Shown piece after piece: positions 1 to 6,396 of a DNA stretch of 6,486 bases; within the stretch, counting starts at the first letter, position 1, and the number at the start of each line of letters is the position of its first letter. The DNA comes from an uncultured Campylobacter sp. GTDB lineage: Bacteria; Campylobacterota; Campylobacteria; Campylobacterales; Campylobacteraceae. The notes beneath the pieces were generated by a model. That model did not search any database, had not been told where the DNA came from, and saw only the letters and a list, made by a program, of their open reading frames with translations. The stretch covers positions 1 through 6,486 of the forward strand of contig CALIWP010000363.1 of assembly GCA_938046705.1 (NCBI GenBank). Direction: 5' to 3'. A program made the translations under genes and the position numbers.

Positions 1-499
1 CGACTATCTCGTTGTTTAGGTTGCCGATTTTTAGTAGAGTGCCGGGCGGCAGCATTTTTAGCGATTTTTGCGAGGCTTTTAGGGGTGAGCTAAGCGCGGT
101 TTTTACGTTTACGCCAAGGATTACAGAGCCTATTTGCTTGGTATAAACTACGCTCGTTTCGTTGGCGAGTTTTAGCGTCATCACGACCTTGGCGCTTTGG
201 CGTTTTTTCTTTAGCGGCAAAAGCTTTGCGAGTACGATATCGCCGTAGTGCGAGGCGTTTAAATTTTTATTTTCTATTATTATATCTTGCTTAAAGCGTT
301 TGTCGTATGGCGCCAAAAAGCCCGTGCCGTTTGCGCTTATATCGAGTTTGCCGCAGACAAAACCGTTATTTAGATAGTAGCGATCTTTGTGGCGGCTTAC
401 GGCGTTTAAATTTAGTAAATTTCGTAGGATTTCTTTATCGGAGGAGGCGACTTCCTTTTCGCTCACTCCGTCAAGTAGTTTGGTTAAAAATTCTTTCAC
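1..499 (-). CDS. rnr: Ribonuclease R, N-terminal part (runs off the left edge)
   Basis: RNase R is a 3'-to-5' exoribonuclease of the RNB/RNase II family that degrades structured RNA in the cytoplasm. Only the first 166 codons are here, about a quarter of the usual length. They show an N-terminal helical segment (about residues 1-45, with LLDGVSEKEV near the start) and then a cold-shock/OB domain (about 48-96) with the signature GKLDISANGTGFLAPYD followed by HYGDIV. The catalytic RNB domain and the S1 domain would lie outside the window. I chose the GTG at 497-499 as start because it overlaps the TGA of the upstream HDOD gene (GTGA, 4 bases), and the protein then begins with the KEFLTKLL segment expected for epsilonproteobacterial RNase R. 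I see no good Shine-Dalgarno sequence, so translation probably depends on coupling to the HDOD gene. The family call is confident. The start codon is likely but not proven. Confidence 0.88.
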   Translation of the reverse strand, partial: MKEFLTKLLDGVSEKEVASSDKEILRNLLNLNAVSRHKDRYYLNNGFVCGKLDISANGTGFLAPYDKRFKQDIIIENKNLNASHYGDIVLAKLLPLKKKRQSAKVVMTLKLANETSVVYTKQIGSVILGVNVKTALSSPLKASQKSLKMLPPGTLLKIGNLNNEIV

Positions 500-1314
500 A
501 AATTCGCTTTGACTTTTGCGACGGCTTCTAGGAATTTGTCTTGCGCAAAGCCGTATTCGTCGAGGCACATTAGCGTATTTTGCAGATTATCGTCGTTTAG
601 CTGGTTAAATATATTTACCGCGCTTTTTACTACTTTAAGGGCTTTTGAATAGTTTTTTATATGCTCGGGCGCGTCATCCGGGTTATTTGAATACAAAATC
701 GCGTCGACAAGCTCAGGCTCAAGATTCCATTGTTCGAAAATTTTAGCCGTTACGGTTTCGTTAGAGATGCCGACGATCTCGTTTTCTAGCTCAGATAAAT
801 CAAAAGGGCTTGAAATATTTTTTAATTTTGACTTAAAGTCATCAGCTTTGCCTGTTTCGTTTAGCTCGTTTGAGATGACGATTTTACCCACTTCTAGCAT
901 AAACGAGGCAGGGCTTAAAACAGTAAGCTCGCTAGCGTTGATTTTTGAATACCAGTTATACATTAGAGCATTTTGCATTATAGAAATATTTAAAAAATCT
1001 TGACTAGTGATACCGTATGGATCTAAATTTATCTTAAAGCTTTTTTTAACCGCGCTCGATAGAGCAAATCCGCGTATGGTCGCCATGCCAAACAGCGTAA
1101 CCGCTCTTGATATCGTAGTAATCTCTCTGCTAAATCCATAAAGAGGGGAGTTTGCCGAGCGTAGTATATTTGCCGTTAACATCGGGTCTTTTTCGACTAT
1201 TTGAGATAGATCGTTAAGCGAACTATTTTCGTCTGAGCAAACGGTTTGAATTTTTATTATCGTATCGTCAAGCGGCGGAAGAGCCTTTATATGTTTATAA
1301 ATTGATTCATTCAT
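496..1314 (-). CDS. HDOD-domain protein with degenerate HD site
   Basis: This 272-residue cytoplasmic protein is an HDOD-domain regulator. HDOD domains are non-catalytic relatives of HD phosphohydrolases, often linked to signalling, and a family member in C. jejuni (Cj0248) has been tied to motility; I cannot say whether this is its orthologue. Visible signatures are ALPPLDD (11-17), DPMLTANILRSANSPLYG (43-60) and ISRAVTLFGM (68-77). FMLEVGKIVI (138-147) stands where an HD enzyme would have LLHDIGK, so the metal-binding His-Asp pair is replaced by Leu-Glu. A second family position, usually an HH pair, reads SN (209-210). No receiver, GGDEF or EAL domain is attached. The start ATG at 1312-1314 has only a weak ribosome binding site but is the first in frame behind a plausible -10 box. 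The gene is co-transcribed with rnr through a 4-base overlap, which hints at a link to RNA turnover that is inference only. Confidence 0.88.
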   Translation of the reverse strand: MNESIYKHIKALPPLDDTIIKIQTVCSDENSSLNDLSQIVEKDPMLTANILRSANSPLYGFSREITTISRAVTLFGMATIRGFALSSAVKKSFKINLDPYGITSQDFLNISIMQNALMYNWYSKINASELTVLSPASFMLEVGKIVISNELNETGKADDFKSKLKNISSPFDLSELENEIVGISNETVTAKIFEQWNLEPELVDAILYSNNPDDAPEHIKNYSKALKVVKSAVNIFNQLNDDNLQNTLMCLDEYGFAQDKFLEAVAKVKANL

Positions 1315-1349
1315 TTTTTACACTTTGCATCGAGATTTCGTAAGTGACA

Positions 1350-1355
1350 ATTCTA
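1350..1355 (-). promoter_or_regulatory. Putative -10 box for the HDOD-rnr unit
   Basis: Read on the minus strand the hexamer is TAGAAT, preceded by GTG. Upstream of it are T- and A-rich runs (minus-strand TTTAAGTTTTTTAAAAAGCC), typical of Campylobacter sigma-70 promoters that lack a -35 box. It would give a leader of roughly 30 bases before the ATG at 1314. Confidence 0.5.
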
Positions 1356-1417
1356 CACTAAAAGGCTTTTTAAAAAACTTAAATACATACGTTAAGCTTA
1401 TTTTAGCGACTAAATAG

Positions 1418-2473
<1,056 letters not shown>

Positions 2474-4111
2474 TTGAACTCGAAACCTAGAAAAAAAACC
2501 GCGAAAAGGCGCTCCAAAAAGGGGCGCTCGCGCGGCGGCCTAAAGCTACTACTTTCCGTTTTTCTCATCGCCTGTATCTTGCTCGCCGGGGCATTTTATC
2601 TGCTGGACATCAGGGTAAAGGTTAAAAGCGACAATGCGCTGATAGCTAAAATCGAGCGGTATTTCGGCGATAAAAGCGAGCCTGATCAAAAGCAAAATTT
2701 AACCCATAAGCCGAGCCTTTCAGCCTCAAACGGCTCCGAAAAAGTCACCATAAAAGACGCGCAAGCCGCATCAGGCGCGCACTCGAGAGCAAATTTGACC
2801 GATATAAAGGCGCTTTTTGACGAGGCGGAAGCTAAAGGTAAAGTAAAAATCGGCGGCGAAAAAGCTAGAGTCGAAGATAAAAACGGTCAAAATTTGCCAA
2901 ACGGGCAGGGCAAATTTGATAAAAGCGGGCAGGGTACGCCTGCAACCAAAGATAAAATCTCGCTTGATGGCGAAAATTTGGCCTCCCGCGATACCTCCGA
3001 ACTGGACGGCGCAAACGCCAAAAAGGTCGGCGAGCTAAATTTGACAAATTTAAGCTCTAAAAACGAGCCTGCTAAATCCGCTCAAAATAGCGGCGATACC
3101 GTCAAATTTGACGCCTCGCAAACGCCTCAAAGAACGCATATTTTTGAAAATTCCGAAGCCGTGATCTTTGACGATACGCCTATGCCGCAGGCACAAAATA
3201 GCCCCCTCGAGCAAGCGCTAAAAAAAGAAAAAATCCATATCGAATTTAGCGACGCAAAATATGCCGCAAACGATCAGGCGGGGCAGGTCGAGGTGAAATT
3301 TGACGCAGAAAACGCGCCGCAAAACTCCGAGCAAAACGAGCAAGAAAAGATCGAAAAAGAAAAGCCTAAAAAGGACGAAAAAGCTAAATTTGCAAACTCG
3401 CAAAAGACGGATAAAAAAAGCACAACCGAGACAAACGAGGTAAAGGCCGCCGTAAAAGCTGGCTACAAACCGCGCCTAGTCATCATCATCGACGACGTGG
3501 CATACAAACACCAAACAGACGCGATAAAATCGGTAAATCTAAAGCTCACGCCGTCATTTTTTCCAGCAACCTCCGCCCACCCCGAGACGCCTGTTTTGGC
3601 GCGGCGTTTTAGCTTTTATATGATTCACTTGCCTATGCAGGCTCTAGGCGGCTTTAAGGGCGCTGAGATCGGCACTCTCACGGTCGACGACGACTATGAA
3701 AAGATCGCGAAAAAACTGCAAAGTATCAAGCGAGACTTTCCAAATCTAAAATACATCAACAACCACACGGGCAGCCGATTTACGAGCGATGCGGCCGCGA
3801 TGGATAGGATGATGCGGGCGATGCGGGACGAAAATTTGATATTCGTCGATAGTAAGACGACTTCGCCGACCAAGGTTTACGGCGCAGCGAAAAAATACTC
3901 GATGCCATACATCGCGCGCGACGTATTTTTGGATCACGACGGCTCAAAAGCGGCGGTGCGAAAGCAGCTAAAATACGCCGTCGAGCTAGCTAAAAAGCGC
4001 TCATACGCCATCGCGATCGGCCATCCGCACAAAAACACGATCGAAGTCCTGCAAGAAAGCGCAAAACTCCTGCAAGAGGTCGAAGTCGTCTATTTAAAGG
4101 ATCTTTTTTGA
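2474..4111 (+). CDS. Membrane-anchored divergent polysaccharide deacetylase with long disordered linker
   Basis: This 545-residue protein corresponds in position to C. jejuni Cj0633 and belongs to the divergent polysaccharide deacetylase (YibQ/DUF610-like) family. The true substrate is unknown; an action on an envelope glycan in the periplasm is the usual inference. Order of parts: a very basic cytoplasmic tail (1-22), one membrane segment (about 23-44, LKLLLSVFLIACILLAGAF), a long low-complexity linker rich in K, E, N, S, Q and A (about 70-330), and the catalytic-like domain (about 331-545). That domain has VIIIDDV (336-342), MIHLPMQ (383-389), NNHTGSRFTSD (429-439), ARDVFLDH (481-488) and AIGHPH (514-519). 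The D, H and H positions of the family's metal site are present. TTG at 2474 must be the start because the ilvC stop precedes it in the same frame and no ATG or GTG follows before the membrane segment. There is no Shine-Dalgarno sequence, so translation probably comes from ribosomes finishing ilvC. The long linker is poorly conserved in type and its role is unknown. Confidence 0.88.
   Translation: MNSKPRKKTAKRRSKKGRSRGGLKLLLSVFLIACILLAGAFYLLDIRVKVKSDNALIAKIERYFGDKSEPDQKQNLTHKPSLSASNGSEKVTIKDAQAASGAHSRANLTDIKALFDEAEAKGKVKIGGEKARVEDKNGQNLPNGQGKFDKSGQGTPATKDKISLDGENLASRDTSELDGANAKKVGELNLTNLSSKNEPAKSAQNSGDTVKFDASQTPQRTHIFENSEAVIFDDTPMPQAQNSPLEQALKKEKIHIEFSDAKYAANDQAGQVEVKFDAENAPQNSEQNEQEKIEKEKPKKDEKAKFANSQKTDKKSTTETNEVKAAVKAGYKPRLVIIIDDVAYKHQTDAIKSVNLKLTPSFFPATSAHPETPVLARRFSFYMIHLPMQALGGFKGAEIGTLTVDDDYEKIAKKLQSIKRDFPNLKYINNHTGSRFTSDAAAMDRMMRAMRDENLIFVDSKTTSPTKVYGAAKKYSMPYIARDVFLDHDGSKAAVRKQLKYAVELAKKRSYAIAIGHPHKNTIEVLQESAKLLQEVEVVYLKDLF
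2508..2528 (+). other. Potential mRNA hairpin just inside the deacetylase gene
   Basis: GCGCTCC (2509-2515) and GGGGCGC (2521-2527) can pair around an AAAAA loop, six Watson-Crick pairs plus one U-G pair, with a further G-U at 2508/2528. It lies 34 bases after the TTG start. It also encodes part of the basic tail, so it may be incidental. Confidence 0.4.
4096..4101 (+). promoter_or_regulatory. Ribosome binding site that decides the dprA start
   Basis: AAAGGA lies six bases before the TTG at 4108, inside the last codons of the deacetylase gene. No ATG in the dprA frame precedes the conserved region, so this site supports the TTG that overlaps the deacetylase stop (TTGA). Confidence 0.7.
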
Positions 4112-4875
4112 ACGTCTTAACCGAGCTTCCTAGCGGACTTTCGCGTCTAAAAAAGCTACCGCAAAAGCTCTATTTTGAGGGAAATTTAGCCCTGCTTGAG
4201 CGTCCGATGGTCTCGATCGTAGGCTCCAGAAAGGCAAGCGCTTACACTAGGCAGTGCGTAGAGGCGCTAGCTAGGACGCTAGCAAACAGCGGCGTTTGCG
4301 TAGTTAGTGGTGCGGCCATCGGCGTAGATATCGCCGCACACAAGGGCGCATATCCGCATACTATCGCGGTTTTTGGCAACGGACTAAACAAAATCTACCC
4401 GCCAAGCAACGCCAAAATCATCAAAGAAATCTATCAAAACGCGCTGGCTCTTAGCGAATACGCCCCTGACGAGCCGCCGCTTGCGTATAGATTTTTGGAG
4501 CGAAACCGCATCGTAGTCGCGCTCTCGCAGGCTCTAGTCGTCGCACAGGCCGACGCTAAAAGCGGCTCGATGCAAAGCGCGCGCATGGCAAAGGAGCTTG
4601 GCGTGCCGATATTTACGCTGCCTCAGCGCCTAGGCGAGAGCGATGGGACAAACGAGCTACTAGCTAGCGGCGCGGCAAATTTGATAAACGATTTTGACGC
4701 CTTTGCGCTTCGTTTCGGCGATAAACCCGCACCTGTGCAAGAGGACGAGGTGATAAAATTTTGTAAAAACGGCGCGAGTCTCGATGCGGCCTTAGCAAAA
4801 TTCGGCGATAAAATTTACGAATACGAACTCGAAGGCAAACTGCGAATATCTGGACTTACGGTATTTGCGGAGTAA
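4108..4875 (+). CDS. dprA: DNA processing protein DprA/Smf, short form
   Basis: DprA binds single-stranded DNA that enters during natural transformation, protects it and loads RecA in the cytoplasm. The 255-residue protein has the DprA Rossmann-like fold: VSIVGSRKAS (35-44), VVSGAAIGVDIAAHKGA (65-81), TIAVFGNGLNKIYP (85-98), a SE pair at 116-117, ERNRIV (131-136), the SGS phosphate-like loop in AKSGSM (150-155), and GTNELLASGAANLI (180-193). It lacks the N-terminal SAM-like domain of longer DprA proteins. The C-terminal 45 residues (about 211-255, with YEYELEGKLRISG) look like the small winged-helix tail. Length and form agree with other Campylobacter DprA proteins. The TTG start overlaps the deacetylase stop by TTGA and has a good AAAGGA. 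It is the last gene of the ilvC operon. Species with this gene are often naturally competent, but no other competence gene is visible here. Confidence 0.94.
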   Translation: MNVLTELPSGLSRLKKLPQKLYFEGNLALLERPMVSIVGSRKASAYTRQCVEALARTLANSGVCVVSGAAIGVDIAAHKGAYPHTIAVFGNGLNKIYPPSNAKIIKEIYQNALALSEYAPDEPPLAYRFLERNRIVVALSQALVVAQADAKSGSMQSARMAKELGVPIFTLPQRLGESDGTNELLASGAANLINDFDAFALRFGDKPAPVQEDEVIKFCKNGASLDAALAKFGDKIYEYELEGKLRISGLTVFAE

Positions 4876-5061
4876 AATTTAGCGTTAAATTTATGCCGCG
4901 CAAGTTTTTGTTAAAACGGCGGTAAAATTTGAAGTAAATTTTGGTGGCTTGACGGCGACAAATGCGTTTTGGAGACGTTTTATTTTGTAAATTTGACGGA
5001 GCGTGGCTATCAAATTTGAGCTTGCCCGCCGTCAAATTTATCGCTAAATTTGAGAAAATTT
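4875..5061. repeat. AAATTT-motif cluster in the dprA-ruvX gap
   Basis: The hexamer AAATTT starts at 4875, 4887, 4925, 4936, 4989, 5012, 5034, 5046 and 5056, nine times in 187 bases. At this base composition fewer than one would be expected. Four copies continue as AAATTTGA. AAATTT is its own reverse complement and is one form of RAATTY. No gene is visible in the gap; all frames are short. TAAAAT-like -10 boxes are created by the motif itself, so a ruvX promoter cannot be placed with confidence. Confidence 0.75.
4988..5040. repeat. Perfect 12-bp inverted repeat upstream of ruvX
   Basis: TAAATTTGACGG (4988-4999) and CCGTCAAATTTA (5029-5040) are exact reverse complements with a 29-base spacer that holds another CAAATTTGAG. 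The right arm ends 32 bases before the ruvX ATG. It could form an RNA stem, a paired protein-binding site or an element-like repeat. There is no T-run behind it, so a simple terminator is unlikely. Confidence 0.7.
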
Positions 5062-5067
5062 AAAGGA
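5062..5067 (+). promoter_or_regulatory. Ribosome binding site that decides the ruvX start
   Basis: AAAGGA lies five bases before the ATG at 5073. A second in-frame ATG at 5082 would be 14 bases from the site, so 5073 is preferred. Confidence 0.7.
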
Positions 5068-5072
5068 CGAAA

Positions 5073-5447
5073 ATGATCATAATGGCCATCGACGTGGGGC
5101 TAAAACGTATCGGCGTGGCGCTAGCCGTCGGGCAAACCGTGATGCCGCAAACGCCCGTACTGCGCAAAAACCGCAATCAAGCCGCGCGCGACGTTAGCGC
5201 CGTTTTGCGCGAATACGGGGCAAAAAAGCTAGTCGTGGGCGTGCCGCTTGGGGGATCTAGCGAGGACGAGATGCGGCGGCGGATCGCGCACTTCGTGTCG
5301 CTGCTCGAATTTGACGGCGAGGTGGTCTATCAGGACGAGGCGATGAGTAGCTTTGAGGCGAGCGAAATTTACGCCGATGGCAGGCGCGACGGACGGCTAG
5401 ATAGCATCGCGGCGATGATTATTTTAAAGCGGTATTTGGGGCTTTGA
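5073..5447 (+). CDS. ruvX: RuvX/YqgF-family Holliday-junction-resolvase-like protein
   Basis: YqgF/RuvX proteins have an RNase H-like fold. They are described as putative Holliday junction resolvases and, in E. coli, as acting in 16S rRNA 5'-end maturation, so the cellular role here is not settled. The 124-residue protein is normal in length for Campylobacter. Motifs are IDVGLKRIGVAL (6-17) with the first acidic residue D7, KLVVGVP (52-58), QDEAMSS (87-93) with D88 and E89, and DSIAAMIIL (110-118) with D110. All expected acidic residues are present. The gene is 197 bases from dprA, so it may have its own promoter, but the order dprA then ruvX is the same as in C. jejuni. Translation past the TGA would add only 34 unrelated residues. 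Confidence 0.92.
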   Translation: MIIMAIDVGLKRIGVALAVGQTVMPQTPVLRKNRNQAARDVSAVLREYGAKKLVVGVPLGGSSEDEMRRRIAHFVSLLEFDGEVVYQDEAMSSFEASEIYADGRRDGRLDSIAAMIILKRYLGL

Positions 5448-5479
5448 GGCGGTTGGCAAAATTTGGCGCGCGGTAAAAG

Positions 5480-5503
5480 GGCGGCAAATTTGAGTTTTGC
5501 GCC
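5480..5503. terminator. Possible weak hairpin after ruvX
   Basis: GGC (5480-5482) pairs with GCC (5501-5503) and GCAAA (5484-5488) with TTTGC (5496-5500), with one bulged G and a 7-base loop. It begins 33 bases past the ruvX stop. There is no T-tract behind it, so termination is uncertain. Confidence 0.25.
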
Positions 5504-5550
5504 AGAGTTACGCCCGGGCCGTCTCGGCCGATCGTTACCTCGTATAGAGT

Positions 5551-5686
5551 GAGTAAAATTTGAGTCAAATTTACGGCTCGGCGCTAAATTTAGCCGAGAT
5601 TAAAAATTAAAAGCGACTTGAGCGGCAGATTTGCAAGTTAAATTTGATCGCATAGACTGGGCGCGCTACGACTCGGAGTCAAATTT
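5551..5686 (+). repeat. Three copies of the 11-mer GAGTMAAATTT
   Basis: GAGTAAAATTT (5551-5561) and GAGTCAAATTT (5562-5572) stand in direct tandem. An exact second copy of GAGTCAAATTT lies at 5676-5686. The shared GAGT extends beyond the AAATTT core. Confidence 0.55.
5577..5598. terminator. Hairpin in the convergent gap, possibly a bidirectional terminator
   Basis: CTCGGC (5577-5582) and GCCGAG (5593-5598) pair around a 10-base loop. The loop together with the following base contains the palindrome CTAAATTTAG. An AT-rich stretch follows on the plus strand but has no long T-run. The position between convergent genes favours termination; the form does not clearly prove it. Confidence 0.35.
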
Positions 5687-5707
5687 TATCCAAACCTAGC
5701 CCCCCGA

Positions 5708-6307
5708 TCAGCTATAGCTCCGTATCCAGTCATCTAAAAAACGCATTTGCTCTGCTGTGTGAAACCAGTGTTCGCCATTTTTCATAACGGTAAGCGTTGC
5801 GCCGATTTGGTTTGCAAACTCGCAAATCGTTTCAAAAGAGGTTAGATCATCCTTTTCGCCGTATAAAATATGCGTCGGCGCTGTCCAGCAGATAGGATGC
5901 TCTCTGGCGTAGCAAAGGTATTTCCACGAAAGTTTTTCTCCGCATTCCGTGTCCAGCTCGCCCCTATCTCGCAGCTCATCTTCGCTCACGCGCACCTGCG
6001 ACATCATTTTTTCGATTAAAATTTGCATATTTACGATCGGCGAAATAAAATACGCCTTTTTGATACGCATGTCCTGCAGGGCGTGCATGGCAAAAAACGC
6101 GCCGATACTGTTTGCAACGATCGTTACGGATTTGTGGCTTTCAAGGATAAGCTCAAAATAACGCACAAATTCCTCCTTCGCTTCCCACGGCGTGCGAGCC
6201 TCGTAATCAAGTCCCAGCACGTCGCTATTCGCAAAAAACTGTTGAAAATGAACCGCTTCTTGCGCGCTTCCGCCTTTACCGTGTATGTACACGACTATAT
6301 CTTTCAT
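5708..6307 (-). CDS. Small alpha/beta hydrolase, substrate unknown
   Basis: This 199-residue cytoplasmic protein has no signal peptide and shows the alpha/beta hydrolase layout. An oxyanion-type HGKGG lies near the N-terminus (9-13), the nucleophile elbow ANSIGA (65-70) carries S67, the acid is D153 or D154 in LYGEKDDLT, and the base is H180 in GEHWFHT (178-184). The elbow has Ala at the first position where GxSxG enzymes have Gly. The short length fits RBBP9/YdeN-like or small esterase groups, and a bacterial esterase or thioesterase role is possible, but I cannot name a substrate. The ATG at 6305-6307 has AAAGGA (minus strand, at 6314-6319) six bases upstream. It lies 84 bases downstream of the VOC gene on the same strand and points at ruvX. 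It may be co-transcribed with the VOC gene if the hairpin between them does not stop transcription. Confidence 0.85.
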   Translation of the reverse strand: MKDIVVYIHGKGGSAQEAVHFQQFFANSDVLGLDYEARTPWEAKEEFVRYFELILESHKSVTIVANSIGAFFAMHALQDMRIKKAYFISPIVNMQILIEKMMSQVRVSEDELRDRGELDTECGEKLSWKYLCYAREHPICWTAPTHILYGEKDDLTSFETICEFANQIGATLTVMKNGEHWFHTAEQMRFLDDWIRSYS

Positions 6308-6328
6308 GATTTTTCCTTTTTTGTGGCC

Positions 6329-6341
6329 GCTAAAATTTAGC
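6329..6341. repeat. Short inverted repeat before the hydrolase gene
   Basis: GCTAAA and TTTAGC flank one base (GCTAAAATTTAGC on the plus strand). It lies 22 bases upstream of the hydrolase ATG and overlaps a TAAATT that could serve as a weak -10. It might be an operator, but its core is the common AAATTT motif, so chance is a real alternative. Confidence 0.3.
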
Positions 6342-6366
6342 TTTGCAGTAAGCGGACGGACAAAAT

Positions 6367-6396
6367 AAAGCGCGCTTTAGAGCCGTTTGCTCTAAA
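6367..6396 (-). terminator. Hairpin overlapping the VOC gene stop
   Basis: TTTAGAGC (6376-6383) and GCTCTAAA (6389-6396) form a perfect 8-bp stem with a 5-base loop. On the minus strand the stem includes the TAG stop of the VOC gene. A 12-base palindrome AAAGCGCGCTTT (6367-6378) and then ATTTTG follow in the direction of transcription. The tail is short of a proper U-run, so it is a possible weak terminator or a 3'-end stabiliser. Confidence 0.4.

Larger units (their letters stand above)
5459..5686. repeat. AAATTT-motif cluster in the ruvX-hydrolase convergent gap
   Basis: AAATTT starts at 5459, 5486, 5556, 5567, 5586, 5640 and 5681, seven times in 228 bases. The whole gap (5448-5707) separates two genes that point at each other. 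I see no gene in it: all reading frames are short and none has a ribosome binding site. Confidence 0.65.

Noticed and set aside
307..531. Plus-strand frame opposite rnr
   Set aside because: Antisense to a clear RNase R frame, no ribosome binding site, no recognisable protein features.
767..1003. Plus-strand frame opposite the HDOD gene
   Set aside because: Antisense shadow of a well-supported coding region.
4876..5072. AAATTT cluster as a CRISPR array
   Set aside because: The repeated unit is only about 6-8 bases, spacing is irregular and no cas gene is present.
5448..5549. In-frame extension of ruvX past its TGA (34 codons)
   Set aside because: The RuvX protein is already complete in length and the extension has no family similarity.
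5700..5705. C6 run just after the hydrolase stop, as a phase-variable tract
   Set aside because: Too short for a typical Campylobacter contingency tract and outside the coding region.
5711..5720. Palindrome AGCTATAGCT as a regulatory site
   Set aside because: It encodes the last residues of the hydrolase; a 10-base palindrome here is plausible by chance.
6023..6340. 105-codon plus-strand frame opposite the hydrolase
   Set aside because: Antisense to a gene with a good ribosome binding site and catalytic motifs; the frame's own composition is not protein-like.
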